50,505 bases of DNA from an uncultured Bacteroidales bacterium. GTDB lineage: Bacteria; Bacteroidota; Bacteroidia; Bacteroidales; UBA932. This document shows positions 6,902-15,072 of this stretch, piece after piece. The position numbers and the translations under genes are program-made. The DNA lies in contig CAMVKH010000009.1 of the NCBI GenBank assembly GCA_947168065.1, positions 1 to 50,505 of the forward strand, given 5' to 3'. Under the pieces are notes generated by a model, which saw nothing but the letters and a program-made list of their open reading frames with translations, searched no databases and was not told the DNA's origin. Position 1 is the stretch's first letter. Each line of letters starts with the position of its first letter.

Positions 6902-7888
6902 CAAAATTTCAAAACGATAGATGGTGTTCTGCACATAATTCTCGCCCGGCCCGAGCACTGCGTCGGGGAAATTGGGGTGGTTCGGGGCATCGGGGAAGTT
7001 CTGTGTCTCGAGCACGACACCGCAGTCGGGCCGGCCGCTGTAGAGCTGCAGGCCAGGCTGGTCGGTATAGACGCGCAGCAGGATGCCCGTGCCGGGCTCG
7101 TAGAGCTCGAGCGCCGGTTCGCCCGGGGCGCCGCGCAGGACGAAATTGTGGTCGAACTCCGGCGTGACGGGCTTCCCCTCACGGAAATCGAACGCCGTGC
7201 TGTCGACCTGCGCAATCTCGCCCGTCGGAATCAGTTCCTCATTGACAGGCGTGTACCAGTCGGCGTTGATCTTGAGGATATGGGTCGTCGTCAACCCTTC
7301 CCCGTCACCGTGGAGATTGAACCAGGCGTGGAGCGTGGGATTGAGGATCGTGGGCGCGTCGGTCACGGCTGCGTATTGCAGCACCAACTCATTCTTGTCG
7401 GTCAGGGTGCAGATCACCGATATGTCGAGATTGCCGGGATAGCCTTCCTCTCCGTCGGGCGAAAGATACGTCATCAGCAGCGAGCAATCCGAGAGCGGCT
7501 GGAGAATCCACTCGCGCTGGCCGAAGCCTGTCTTGCCCCCGTGCAGATGGTTGTTCCCTTCATTTTGCGAGAGCTGGTAGGTGAAACCGCCCAGTTCGAA
7601 ACGGCCGCCGGCGATCCGGTTGCCGTAACGGCCCACGATGCACTGACGATAATCTTTGTCCACGGCACAGGCATCCGCATCGGCGCAGCCCCACACCACG
7701 TTTTTCATCGAACCGTCGCGCGCGGGCACTTCCAGCCGCAGCAGCCGGCCGCCCGTCGTGCAGAAAGTGGCCTTCATCCCGTTTTCATTCTGGATGGTGA
7801 AGATCCGCTCATCGGTTTTGCCGCCGCGGCATGCGGAGAGCAGCGCCAGGGCGGCCGCAGCGACGCAAATTATTTTGAATATCCTCAT
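6899..7888 (-). CDS. Aldose 1-epimerase (galactose mutarotase), lipoprotein
   Basis: 329 residues. The N-terminus is a lipoprotein signal with lipobox ALLSAC (Cys20), so the enzyme is probably tethered to the outer or inner membrane facing the periplasm. Family motifs are GRYGNRIAGG, NNHLHGGKTGF, the catalytic His in PTLHAWFNLHG and the Glu in VVLETQNFPDAPNHPNFP. It interconverts alpha and beta anomers of aldoses, likely sugars released by nearby glycosidases. It is the first gene of the minus operon and is transcribed divergently from the GH2 gene across 35 bp. The start at 7888 is chosen because it opens the signal peptide; longer frames run into the GH2 gene. Confidence 0.92.
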   Translation of the reverse strand: MRIFKIICVAAAALALLSACRGGKTDERIFTIQNENGMKATFCTTGGRLLRLEVPARDGSMKNVVWGCADADACAVDKDYRQCIVGRYGNRIAGGRFELGGFTYQLSQNEGNNHLHGGKTGFGQREWILQPLSDCSLLMTYLSPDGEEGYPGNLDISVICTLTDKNELVLQYAAVTDAPTILNPTLHAWFNLHGDGEGLTTTHILKINADWYTPVNEELIPTGEIAQVDSTAFDFREGKPVTPEFDHNFVLRGAPGEPALELYEPGTGILLRVYTDQPGLQLYSGRPDCGVVLETQNFPDAPNHPNFPDAVLGPGENYVQNTIYRFEIL

Positions 7889-7897
7889 AGTTTTTCG

Positions 7898-7905
7898 TAT
7901 TTTTG
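7898..7905 (+). promoter_or_regulatory. -7 box of the GH2 gene
   Basis: TATTTTTG ends 18 bases before the ATG at 7924. It lies in the 35-bp divergent region together with the opposite TATCTTTG (7924-7917), so the two promoters face each other and cannot easily be occupied at once. Confidence 0.55.
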
Positions 7906-7916
7906 ATAGATAAATC

Positions 7917-7924
7917 CAAAGATA
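7917..7924 (-). promoter_or_regulatory. -7 box of the aldose epimerase operon
   Basis: Minus-strand TATCTTTG, exact consensus, 28 bases before the epimerase ATG. Its first base is the A of the GH2 start codon, so its -33 region lies inside the GH2 signal-peptide codons. Confidence 0.55.
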
Positions 7925-9729
7925 TGAAAAAATCGGCATACCTGCTCCTCTCGCTCCTGCTGGTTTCCGCCTTTTCCGCCACGGCACAGTCCTGGCAGCC
8001 CGCCGGCGACCACATCCGTACCCCCTGGGCCGACCAGGTCGACCCGTCCGCACCCCTGCCGGAATATCCCCGCCCCCTGATGCAACGCACCGACTGGATG
8101 AACCTCAACGGCCTGTGGGACTACGCCGTCCGCAAAGCCGGCGAACCTTTCGGGAAGGCCGACGGAAGGATCCTTGTCCCCTACTGCATCGAATCGAGCC
8201 TTTCGGGCGTCGGCCGGACCGTTGCCGTCGATGAATATCTGTGGTACCACCGGACCTTCTCCCTGCCCAAATCCTGGAAGGGGAACCGGGTCCTGCTGCA
8301 TTTCGGCGCAGTGGACTGGAAGGCGGATATCTGGGTCAACGACGTGAAAGCTGGCAGCCACACCGGCGGCTACACCCCTTTCAGCATCGACATCACCGAT
8401 GCCCTGAAGTCCGGTGAGAACAGCCTGACCGTCCGGGTGTGGGACGGCACCGACACGGGCTTCCAGCCCCGCGGCAAACAGGTCCGCAAGCCCAGCGGGA
8501 TCTGGTATACTTCCGTCACCGGCATCTGGCAAACCGTCTGGCTGGAGCCGGTACCCGAACAGCACATCAGGAACCTCCGCACCACGCCTGACCTTGATGC
8601 CGGATGCATCCGCGTCCTGGCCGAAGGAGTGGACCGCGGCGTCGTGGAAGTCTCTTTGTCCGCTGATGGCCGACGGGTCGCTTCGGCGCGTGCACTGGCC
8701 GGAAGTGAAGTCGAGATACCCGTACCGGGCGCCCGGTTGTGGACGCCGGACGACCCGTACCTCTACGACTTGGAAGTCAGCCTGATCCGCGACGGAAAGA
8801 CCCTGGACCGCGTGAAGAGTTACTGCGCCATGCGCAAAGTCGGCGTAACCCCCGGCAAGGACGGCATCCTGCGTCTGACCCTCAACGACAAGCCTATCTT
8901 CATGTACGGCCCGCTCGACCAGGGCTGGTGGCCCGACGGTCTCTACACCGCCCCCACCGACGAGGCGCTTGCCTTCGACGTGCAGAAGACGAAAGACTGG
9001 GGCTTCAACCTGATCCGCAAGCACGTGAAAGTGGAGCCTGCCCGCTGGTACTACCACTGCGACCGGCTCGGCATCCTCGTGTGGCAGGACATGCCCAGCG
9101 GCGACCTTCACGGAAGCTGGCAGAACACCCGCTGGTACCAGGGCTCGGAATTCGTCCGCACCGCCGACTCGGAAGCCTGCTACCGCAAGGAATGGCGGGA
9201 GATCATGGACTACCTCTACTCCCAGCCCTGCATCGTGGCGTGGGTTCCCTTCAACGAAGGCTGGGGCCAGTTCAAGACGCTCGAGATCACGGCCTGGACC
9301 AAGCAGCACGACCCGTCCCGTCTGGTCAACTCCGCCAGCGGCGGCAATCATTTCCTCGGAGCCGGCGACATCCTTGACCTGCATAACTACCCGCAGCCCG
9401 ATATGTATCTTTACGATGCGAACCGCGTGAACGTGCTGGGCGAATACGGCGGCATCGGCCTGCCCGTGGAAGGACATCTCTGGACGCCCGACCGCAACTG
9501 GGGATACGTCAAGTTCGCCAGCCCGAAAGAAGTGACCGACGAATATGTGAAATATGCCCGGCAGCTGAAGGAGATGGTCGCCCGCGGCTTCTCGGCCGCC
9601 ATCTACACCCAGACCACAGACGTGGAGATCGAGGTCAACGGCCTGATGACCTACGACCGCCGCGTAGACAAGGTGGAAATCCCCCGCATCCGCGAGATCA
9701 ACCAACAAGTAATCAATACCTTGAAATAA
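7924..9729 (+). CDS. Secreted glycoside hydrolase family 2 (beta-galactosidase-like)
   Basis: 601 residues with a signal peptide (cleavage after ATA, about residue 21). It has the GH2 order: jelly-roll sugar-binding domain (about 45-215, with the EYLWYHR and HFGAVDWKADIWVN motifs), an Ig-like domain (to about 310) and a TIM barrel. The acid/base is Glu445 in VPFNEGWGQF and the nucleophile is probably Glu507 in VLGEYGG. At 601 residues it is shorter than LacZ and lacks the C-terminal domains. GH2 covers beta-galactosidases, glucuronidases and mannosidases; specificity cannot be read here. The stop overlaps the next gene's start (TAATG), so the DUF3298 lipoprotein is translationally coupled. 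Confidence 0.9.
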   Translation: MKKSAYLLLSLLLVSAFSATAQSWQPAGDHIRTPWADQVDPSAPLPEYPRPLMQRTDWMNLNGLWDYAVRKAGEPFGKADGRILVPYCIESSLSGVGRTVAVDEYLWYHRTFSLPKSWKGNRVLLHFGAVDWKADIWVNDVKAGSHTGGYTPFSIDITDALKSGENSLTVRVWDGTDTGFQPRGKQVRKPSGIWYTSVTGIWQTVWLEPVPEQHIRNLRTTPDLDAGCIRVLAEGVDRGVVEVSLSADGRRVASARALAGSEVEIPVPGARLWTPDDPYLYDLEVSLIRDGKTLDRVKSYCAMRKVGVTPGKDGILRLTLNDKPIFMYGPLDQGWWPDGLYTAPTDEALAFDVQKTKDWGFNLIRKHVKVEPARWYYHCDRLGILVWQDMPSGDLHGSWQNTRWYQGSEFVRTADSEACYRKEWREIMDYLYSQPCIVAWVPFNEGWGQFKTLEITAWTKQHDPSRLVNSASGGNHFLGAGDILDLHNYPQPDMYLYDANRVNVLGEYGGIGLPVEGHLWTPDRNWGYVKFASPKEVTDEYVKYARQLKEMVARGFSAAIYTQTTDVEIEVNGLMTYDRRVDKVEIPRIREINQQVINTLK

Positions 9730-10499
9730 TGAAACGCACCCTCATCTTCCTGCTTGCGGCCGCCTTTCTCCTGCCGGCTTGCAACCAGGGTTTCCGTACC
9801 GAGACGCTTTTCCTCGAGGAAGATATCCCCTTCCGGGAAGGCAGCCAGAACTCCCTCGACATCAAGCTCAATATCGATTTCCCCGTTGCCGGATACGACA
9901 GGGAGGTCCTCCAGGCCATGTGCCGCAACATCCGTTCCCACACCCTCGGCGAGAATTATACCGAATTCAAAGGGTCGCTCAAGGAACTGGCTGCCGATTA
10001 CCGGAACACCCTGGTCAACGACTATATGCTCACCAACCAGTCCATGCTCGAAGAGATGGAAATGCAGGAAGACGAGGCGCCCTTCCTGAACTGGGGCTGC
10101 GATATCCAGGGCTCCTTCGGTGAAAAATGGGAAGACTGGCTTATGTATCAGGTGGAAGAATACTCCTACTATGGCGGCGCCCATGGCCTGAACGCCACCG
10201 TTCCCCTGGTCTTCGACACGAAGACCGGAGAGCCCGTCACCTGGGACCGGATCGCCCGCAACGTATCGGACGAGAAAATCATGCGCCTGATCGACAAGCA
10301 CAAATACGACGCGATGGAAGATATGATCCGGGAAGACATGATCGACCGCGACAACATCTTCTTTGTCGACCGGATCGAGCCGAGCGACAGCTTCACCGTC
10401 GGCGAGAACGGCATCACCTTCTACTACCAGCCCTACGACGTAGCGCCTTATGTCTTCGGTGTGATTGAAATCACGGTTCCCTGGGAAGAACTCCGCTGA
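9729..10499 (+). CDS. DUF3298 lipoprotein
   Basis: 256 residues with a lipoprotein signal (lipobox LLPAC, Cys18). The C-terminal half is a DUF3298 domain: EEYSYYGGAHGLN, then FDTKTGEPVTWDRI, and the closing ITFYYQPYDVAPYVFGVIEITVPW. The N-terminal half resembles the DUF4163 partner domain (SLDIKLNIDFPV). RsiV, the anti-sigma factor that binds lysozyme, has the same pair of domains; a sensing or scaffolding role at the envelope is possible but unproven. Its first base is shared with the stop codon of the GH2 gene. Confidence 0.8.
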   Translation: MKRTLIFLLAAAFLLPACNQGFRTETLFLEEDIPFREGSQNSLDIKLNIDFPVAGYDREVLQAMCRNIRSHTLGENYTEFKGSLKELAADYRNTLVNDYMLTNQSMLEEMEMQEDEAPFLNWGCDIQGSFGEKWEDWLMYQVEEYSYYGGAHGLNATVPLVFDTKTGEPVTWDRIARNVSDEKIMRLIDKHKYDAMEDMIREDMIDRDNIFFVDRIEPSDSFTVGENGITFYYQPYDVAPYVFGVIEITVPWEELR

Positions 10500-10507
10500 G
10501 AATTGTA

Positions 10508-10515
10508 TATCTTTG
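10508..10515 (+). promoter_or_regulatory. -7 box of cdd
   Basis: TATCTTTG, exact consensus, 9 bases after the DUF3298 stop codon and 24 bases before the cdd ATG. No clear TTG about 20 bases upstream. Confidence 0.55.
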
Positions 10516-10539
10516 TAAGATTAGCGACTGATCGTTGTT

Positions 10540-11013
10540 ATGGAAAAGAAAACCCTGACCATCCCTTACGAGGAATACGCCTCCATCGAGGAACTCGGTG
10601 AAGCGGACCGCACGCTGCTCGAGGCTGCGGTGGATGCGATGAAAGGGTCGTACGCCCCCTACTCGCATTTCAACGTGGGGGCGGCCGTGCGCCTGGCCGA
10701 CGGCACGGTCGTCAAAGGTGCCAATCAGGAAAACGCCGCTTACCCGTCCGGACTCTGCGCCGAACGGACGGCGATGTTCGCCGCCAGCGCCCAGAACCCC
10801 GGCGTCCCGTTCGAAGCGATCGCCGTGGTCTGTGCGCGGAACGGCTCGCTGATGCTCAACCCCGGATCGCCCTGCGGCGCGTGCCGGCAGGTGATGGCCC
10901 AGTACGAGCGCCTGGCCATGAAACCGCTGCGCATCATCCTGGGCAGCGGCGGACCCATCCTCGCCTTTACGGGCGTTGAATCCCTTATGCCATTGATATT
11001 TAACGATTTATAA
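10540..11013 (+). CDS. cdd: Cytidine deaminase
   Basis: 157 residues, the size of the homotetrameric zinc cytidine deaminases. The active-site motifs are complete: Cys73-Ala-Glu75 in GLCAERTAMF and Cys112/Cys115 in PCGACRQ, with the substrate-binding stretch PYSHFNVGAAV before them. It deaminates cytidine and deoxycytidine to uridine and deoxyuridine in pyrimidine salvage. It has its own -7 box and is convergent with the SRP RNA gene. Confidence 0.95.
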   Translation: MEKKTLTIPYEEYASIEELGEADRTLLEAAVDAMKGSYAPYSHFNVGAAVRLADGTVVKGANQENAAYPSGLCAERTAMFAASAQNPGVPFEAIAVVCARNGSLMLNPGSPCGACRQVMAQYERLAMKPLRIILGSGGPILAFTGVESLMPLIFNDL

Positions 11014-11042
11014 AATGAAGAATCCCCTCGCGTACGGGCACG

Positions 11043-11149
11043 AAAAAAGGGTAAGCTTGATATATCGCACCGCTACAACCACCTACCCTTGCTGCCTTCC
11101 GACCCTGGGGGAGTTCAGTGGGAGCTGGTCGTATACGACTTACCCCGGC
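11043..11149 (-). ncRNA. ffs: Signal recognition particle RNA (4.5S-type)
   Basis: The minus strand contains the conserved apical SRP domain GGGTCGGAAGGCAGCAAGGGT (11107-11087), which binds Ffh. The ends pair: GGGGTAAG near the 5' end with CTTACCCT near the 3' end, followed by a run of T (11048-11043) as terminator. The length of about 107 bases is that of the small bacterial SRP RNA without Alu domain. A TACCTTTG box lies directly upstream. The RNA targets inner-membrane proteins to SecYEG. The boundaries are inferred from the pairing, with an error of a few bases. Confidence 0.93.
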
Positions 11150-11150
11150 A

Positions 11151-11183
11151 CAAAGGTAAGGATTTTTTTGAATAAATGAACAA
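11151..11183 (-). promoter_or_regulatory. Promoter of the SRP RNA gene
   Basis: Minus-strand TTG (11183-11181), 22-base spacer, TACCTTTG (11158-11151). The -33 element lies in the first codons of the divergent mnmA gene (ATG at 11176), so the mnmA start and the ffs promoter overlap. Confidence 0.65.
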
Positions 11184-12360
11184 GAAACCCAAGATCTGCA
11201 TCGGACTCTCCGGCGGCGTGGACTCCAGCGTGGCGGCGCTCCTGCTCAAGGAGCAGGGCTGCGACGTGTTCGCGCTCTTCATGCAGAATTGGCACGACAC
11301 CACCGGAACCCTGCACGGAGAATGCGAGTGGGAGGAAGACCGGGCCGTGGCCGAGATGGTTGCGCGCAAGGTCGGCATCCCCTTCCACTTTGTCGACCTC
11401 AGCGAGGTGTACCGGCAGCGGGTCGTGGACTATATGTTCAGCGAATATGAAAAGGGCCGGACGCCCAACCCCGACGTGCTGTGCAACCGCGAGATCAAGT
11501 TCGACGCCTTCTGGGAAGCCGCCCGGACGCTGGGTGCGGATTTCGTGGCCACGGGGCATTACTGCCGCAAGGACAGTTTCACAACCCCGGACGGCAGCAC
11601 GATCTACCGGATCCTTGCGGGAAGCGACCCGAACAAGGACCAGAGCTATTTCCTCTGCCAGCTCTCGCAGGAACAGCTCTCGCACGCCCTCTTCCCCATC
11701 GGTGACCTGACCAAGCCCGAAGTGCGGCGCATCGCCCGGGAGGCGGACCTGCCCAGCGCTGAAAAGAAAGACAGCCAGGGCATCTGCTTCGTCGGGAAAG
11801 TGGACCTTCCGGTCTTCCTGCAGCAGAAGATCAAGCCTTGCGAAGGGGATATCGTCGAGATTCCCCGCAGCTTCTACGAAGGCCGTCCCGCGCCGCAAAC
11901 CCTGGAAGAAATGGCCGAGCCCATCCGCTACCGCCGTGAAGACGGCAAGGTGATCGGACGGCACATCGGCGCACAATACTATACGATCGGACAGCGGAAA
12001 GGGCTGGGCATCGGTGGTCACGCCGAGTCCTGTTTCCTGATCGCCAACGATATGGACAACAACCTGATATTCGTGGGGGAAGGACAGGACCACCCCGGCC
12101 TCTACCGTAAGGCACTGTACATCCGCCCCGAAGAGATCCACTGGATCCGCCCCGACCTGGCGCTCCCCGTGTCCGGGGAGCTGCACTGCCAGGTCCGGAT
12201 CCGTTACCGCCAGCCCTTGCAGGAAGCGACGCTTGTCCATCGCCCCGACGGGCTGTATATCCGCTTTAACGAGCCGCAGCGCGGCATCACGCCCGGTCAG
12301 TTCGCCGTCTGGTACGCAGCTGACGGGGAGATGCTGGGCAGCGGCGTCATCGACCGATAA
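11176..12360 (+). CDS. mnmA: tRNA-specific 2-thiouridylase
   Basis: 394 residues, slightly longer than E. coli MnmA. It has the PP-loop ATP-binding motif LSGGVDSSVA, the tRNA-handling motif GRTPNPDVLCNREIKF with catalytic Cys103, ATGHY, DQSYFLCQLSQEQL and the second catalytic Cys204 in QGICFVG. It transfers sulfur to U34 of tRNA-Lys, -Glu and -Gln. The gene starts 18 bases from the ffs -7 box and has no recognisable promoter of its own in that gap. It heads a run of five closely spaced plus-strand genes. Confidence 0.95.
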   Translation: MNKKPKICIGLSGGVDSSVAALLLKEQGCDVFALFMQNWHDTTGTLHGECEWEEDRAVAEMVARKVGIPFHFVDLSEVYRQRVVDYMFSEYEKGRTPNPDVLCNREIKFDAFWEAARTLGADFVATGHYCRKDSFTTPDGSTIYRILAGSDPNKDQSYFLCQLSQEQLSHALFPIGDLTKPEVRRIAREADLPSAEKKDSQGICFVGKVDLPVFLQQKIKPCEGDIVEIPRSFYEGRPAPQTLEEMAEPIRYRREDGKVIGRHIGAQYYTIGQRKGLGIGGHAESCFLIANDMDNNLIFVGEGQDHPGLYRKALYIRPEEIHWIRPDLALPVSGELHCQVRIRYRQPLQEATLVHRPDGLYIRFNEPQRGITPGQFAVWYAADGEMLGSGVIDR

Positions 12361-12373
12361 CACATCCATTGCC

Positions 12374-13876
12374 ATGAAAACCCTCTGTAAACTGATTCCT
12401 GTCCTGCTCACGATGCTGGCTCTTGTGGCCTGCAACCCCATCCAACCCGGCAATCTGGGAGATACTCCGAAGAGCGACGCCGCCAACATGACGCGTTTCT
12501 CGTTCCCGGCCGGCAGCAACAGCGGTTTTGATTCCACCCCCGCAACAACCTTTGCCAACGGATTCCATTTCATCACGGTTCCGGAAAGTGCCGACCTGAC
12601 GAAGCTGGTGCCCGAAATCATCGCCTCCGAGGGAGCGTCCGTCTATCTCGACGGAGCCCCGTATGTTCCCGGAACGCCCCATGATTTCTCCGGCAACACG
12701 CAAAGCGTGAAAGTGGTGTCGGAAGACGGTTCGCGGACGAACAATTACCGCATCTGCGTGAAGAAGGGCAACCGCAACATCGATGACAAGGTCTATGCTT
12801 TTATGAGGGACTTTGCGGTACCCGGCGTCTCCGTCTCCATCATGAAGGGGACGGAAGTGGTGTATTCCTCCGGTTATGGCTTTGCCGTGGTTGAAACCGA
12901 CACCCGCTGCACGCCCGACCATCTCTTCCGCATGGCCAGTATCTCGAAACAGTTCTGTACGATGTGCATCATGACGCTCAAGGAACAGGGCCGTCTCCAG
13001 CTCGATGACCAGGTCTTCGGCGAAAAGGGCATCCTCAAGGGCCTCTACCACAACATCACGCCATACCACGAAGCCATTACGGTCCGGCATCTGCTCAGCC
13101 ACAGCAGCGGCATCTGCAAAGGCCTGAGCGACCCGGCCTTCACCAATTCCTACCGCTTCTACGAAGGCAGCAGCCAGCCGGTTCCTACCGACACGCTGAT
13201 CCAGCGCACCCTCAATGCCCGCCAGAATCCTTCTGACGACGGCACCATGGTCTGGAGCCCGGGCATGGGCTACAACTACAGCAACGTGGGCTTCTGCATC
13301 CTCCACCGCATCGTGGAGGTAGTCAGCGGCAAAGACTATGAATCGTTCCTCAAGGAGGACGTTATGGAGCAAATGGGCATCACCGACACCCATATCGGCG
13401 GCTACCGCAACGAACGCCGGGAGAACGAGTGTGTGTTCTATTCCCAGGGCGATGCCGACGGCTATTCGAATCCGCTCCGCGAACTGGCCGGTGCGGCGGG
13501 CATCATCACCTCTACCAACCAGATGATGAAAATCCTCACCTATATGGATGGGGACGACTCGGTTCCCGACATTTTCAGCTACGAGACACTGATGGAAATG
13601 TACGAGCCCTACCGATACTCCGGGACCGGCACCTATGGCGAAAACTACAATCGTTATGGTCTTGGCTGGCGTTTGAACCATCCGAGACTCTTTCAGGGCG
13701 CGCACTACCACGGCGGCAACATCGCCGGAACGGCTACGATCTGGGCAGCCAACACGTACAGTAAGATGAGCGGTGCCTTCGTGTGCAACTCCCGCGCCTA
13801 CAACAGCAACAGCAACGGCGACATCGACGACAACATGTACGTCCTGCTCAACGACTTCATGCGTTATTTCGAGTGA
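12374..13876 (+). CDS. Serine hydrolase lipoprotein (beta-lactamase/class C fold)
   Basis: 500 residues. Lipoprotein signal with lipobox ALVAC (Cys20). Residues about 40-132 form a beta-sandwich like the cadherin-like/DUF5018 domains of Bacteroidota surface proteins (MTRFSFPAG ... VVSEDGSRTNNYRICV). The rest is a class C beta-lactamase-related domain with SISK (Ser189, Lys192), the Tyr302-Ser-Asn304 motif and HGG (His446). Such enzymes hydrolyse D-amino acid peptides, esters or beta-lactams; the substrate is unknown. It starts 13 bases after mnmA, and its stop overlaps the next start (TGATG). The start was chosen at the signal peptide. Confidence 0.85.
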   Translation: MKTLCKLIPVLLTMLALVACNPIQPGNLGDTPKSDAANMTRFSFPAGSNSGFDSTPATTFANGFHFITVPESADLTKLVPEIIASEGASVYLDGAPYVPGTPHDFSGNTQSVKVVSEDGSRTNNYRICVKKGNRNIDDKVYAFMRDFAVPGVSVSIMKGTEVVYSSGYGFAVVETDTRCTPDHLFRMASISKQFCTMCIMTLKEQGRLQLDDQVFGEKGILKGLYHNITPYHEAITVRHLLSHSSGICKGLSDPAFTNSYRFYEGSSQPVPTDTLIQRTLNARQNPSDDGTMVWSPGMGYNYSNVGFCILHRIVEVVSGKDYESFLKEDVMEQMGITDTHIGGYRNERRENECVFYSQGDADGYSNPLRELAGAAGIITSTNQMMKILTYMDGDDSVPDIFSYETLMEMYEPYRYSGTGTYGENYNRYGLGWRLNHPRLFQGAHYHGGNIAGTATIWAANTYSKMSGAFVCNSRAYNSNSNGDIDDNMYVLLNDFMRYFE

Positions 13877-15072
13877 TGCAGCCACGCCTGGCCATCGTCG
13901 GTGGCGGACCGGCGGGAATGATGGCAGCCATCCGGGCCGCCGTGACGCTCGGCGACGGGTCGCGCGTGGTGCTGTTCGACAAGAACGAACGGCTCGGCCG
14001 GAAGATCTATCTCACCGGCAAGGGGCGCTGCAACCTGACCAATACGCGTCCCTGGGAAGAATTTGCACCGCACATCCATCCCAACCAGCGTTTCCTCCAG
14101 CAGGCTTTCCGGGCCTTTTCCAATGAAGATGTGATCCGCTTCTTCGAGGAGCTCGGCGTGCCGACCGTCACGTTGCAGGGGCAGCGGGTCTACCCCGCCT
14201 CGCTGATAGCAGGCGACGTGGCCCGCGCGCTCGAGCAGCGCGTACAGGCGTTGGACATCGAGGTACGCTACACCACGACCGTGGGCAGTCTCGCCGAGCT
14301 CGATGACTATGCCGCCGTCATCATCGCCACCGGCGGCAAATCCTATCCCGTAACCGGCTCCACCGGCGACGGCTACCGCTTCGCGCAAGAGGCCGGTCAC
14401 ACCGTTACGGCTGTCTTCCCGAGCGAAACCGCACTGCTGCCGCGCGGCTATGACCCCGGCCTGCCCGGTCTGGAGATGAAGAACGTAGGCCTGCAATTGT
14501 ACATCGACCGCGCCCTGGTCGAAAGCGAACAGGGCGATTTCAACTTCACGGACGACGGCCTCGAGAGCGGCATCGCCTATCACCTGAGCCGCCGCGCCGT
14601 CTGGGCCCTCTGCAACGGCCAGAAAGTCGACATCATCCTGGACCTCAAACCGGCGCTGACCCTTGAAAAACTGGAAGCCCGCATCGCCCGCGAATCGGCA
14701 TCGGCGCCCCGTCCATCCAGGCTTGACCCGGATTCTCTCCGCAGTTTCCTGCCCAAACCCCTGGTAGCCCCCTTCCGCCGCGCCAACCCCGACCTTTCCC
14801 TCGACAATCTTGCGAAGCGCCTCAAATCCTGGTCCTTCCCCATCGTCGACTACAAAGGTTTCGAGCGCGCCGTGGTGACGGCCGGCGGCGTCAGCCTCAA
14901 GGAAGTCGTCCCCAAGACCATGGCTTCGCGCCTCCGCCCCGGCCTTTTCTTCTGCGGCGAAGTTCTCGACCTCGACGGCGACACCGGCGGCTACAACCTC
15001 CAGATCGCCTTCTCCACCGGTTCCCTGGCCGGCACCAGCGCCGCGAATTATTTGCTATCTTTGCAAGGATGA
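13876..15072 (+). CDS. NAD(P)/FAD-dependent oxidoreductase, BaiN/HI0933 family
   Basis: 398 residues. N-terminal FAD-binding motif AIVGGGPAGMMAAI, then the family signature LGRKIYLTGKGRCNLTN, a central ATGGKSYPVTGSTGDGYRFA and the C-terminal GLFFCGEVLDLDGDTGGYNLQIAFSTG. These are typical of the HI0933/YhiN flavoprotein family (BaiN is the bile-acid reductase member). The natural substrate of most members is unknown. The start overlaps the previous stop by one base, and its last four bases overlap the next gene (ATGA), so coupling on both sides is likely. Confidence 0.88.
   Translation: MQPRLAIVGGGPAGMMAAIRAAVTLGDGSRVVLFDKNERLGRKIYLTGKGRCNLTNTRPWEEFAPHIHPNQRFLQQAFRAFSNEDVIRFFEELGVPTVTLQGQRVYPASLIAGDVARALEQRVQALDIEVRYTTTVGSLAELDDYAAVIIATGGKSYPVTGSTGDGYRFAQEAGHTVTAVFPSETALLPRGYDPGLPGLEMKNVGLQLYIDRALVESEQGDFNFTDDGLESGIAYHLSRRAVWALCNGQKVDIILDLKPALTLEKLEARIARESASAPRPSRLDPDSLRSFLPKPLVAPFRRANPDLSLDNLAKRLKSWSFPIVDYKGFERAVVTAGGVSLKEVVPKTMASRLRPGLFFCGEVLDLDGDTGGYNLQIAFSTGSLAGTSAANYLLSLQG
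15056..15063 (+). promoter_or_regulatory. -7 box inside the flavoprotein gene, for the GH73 gene
   Basis: TATCTTTG within the last codons of the flavoprotein gene ends 5 bases before the ATG at 15069. The transcript would start at about the start codon. No -33 TTG is visible, and the gene may also be read through from upstream. Confidence 0.45.

Noticed and set aside
7885..9708. 607-codon open frame opposite the GH2 gene
   Set aside because: Shadow of a GH2 enzyme with complete catalytic motifs; no domain visible in the antisense product.
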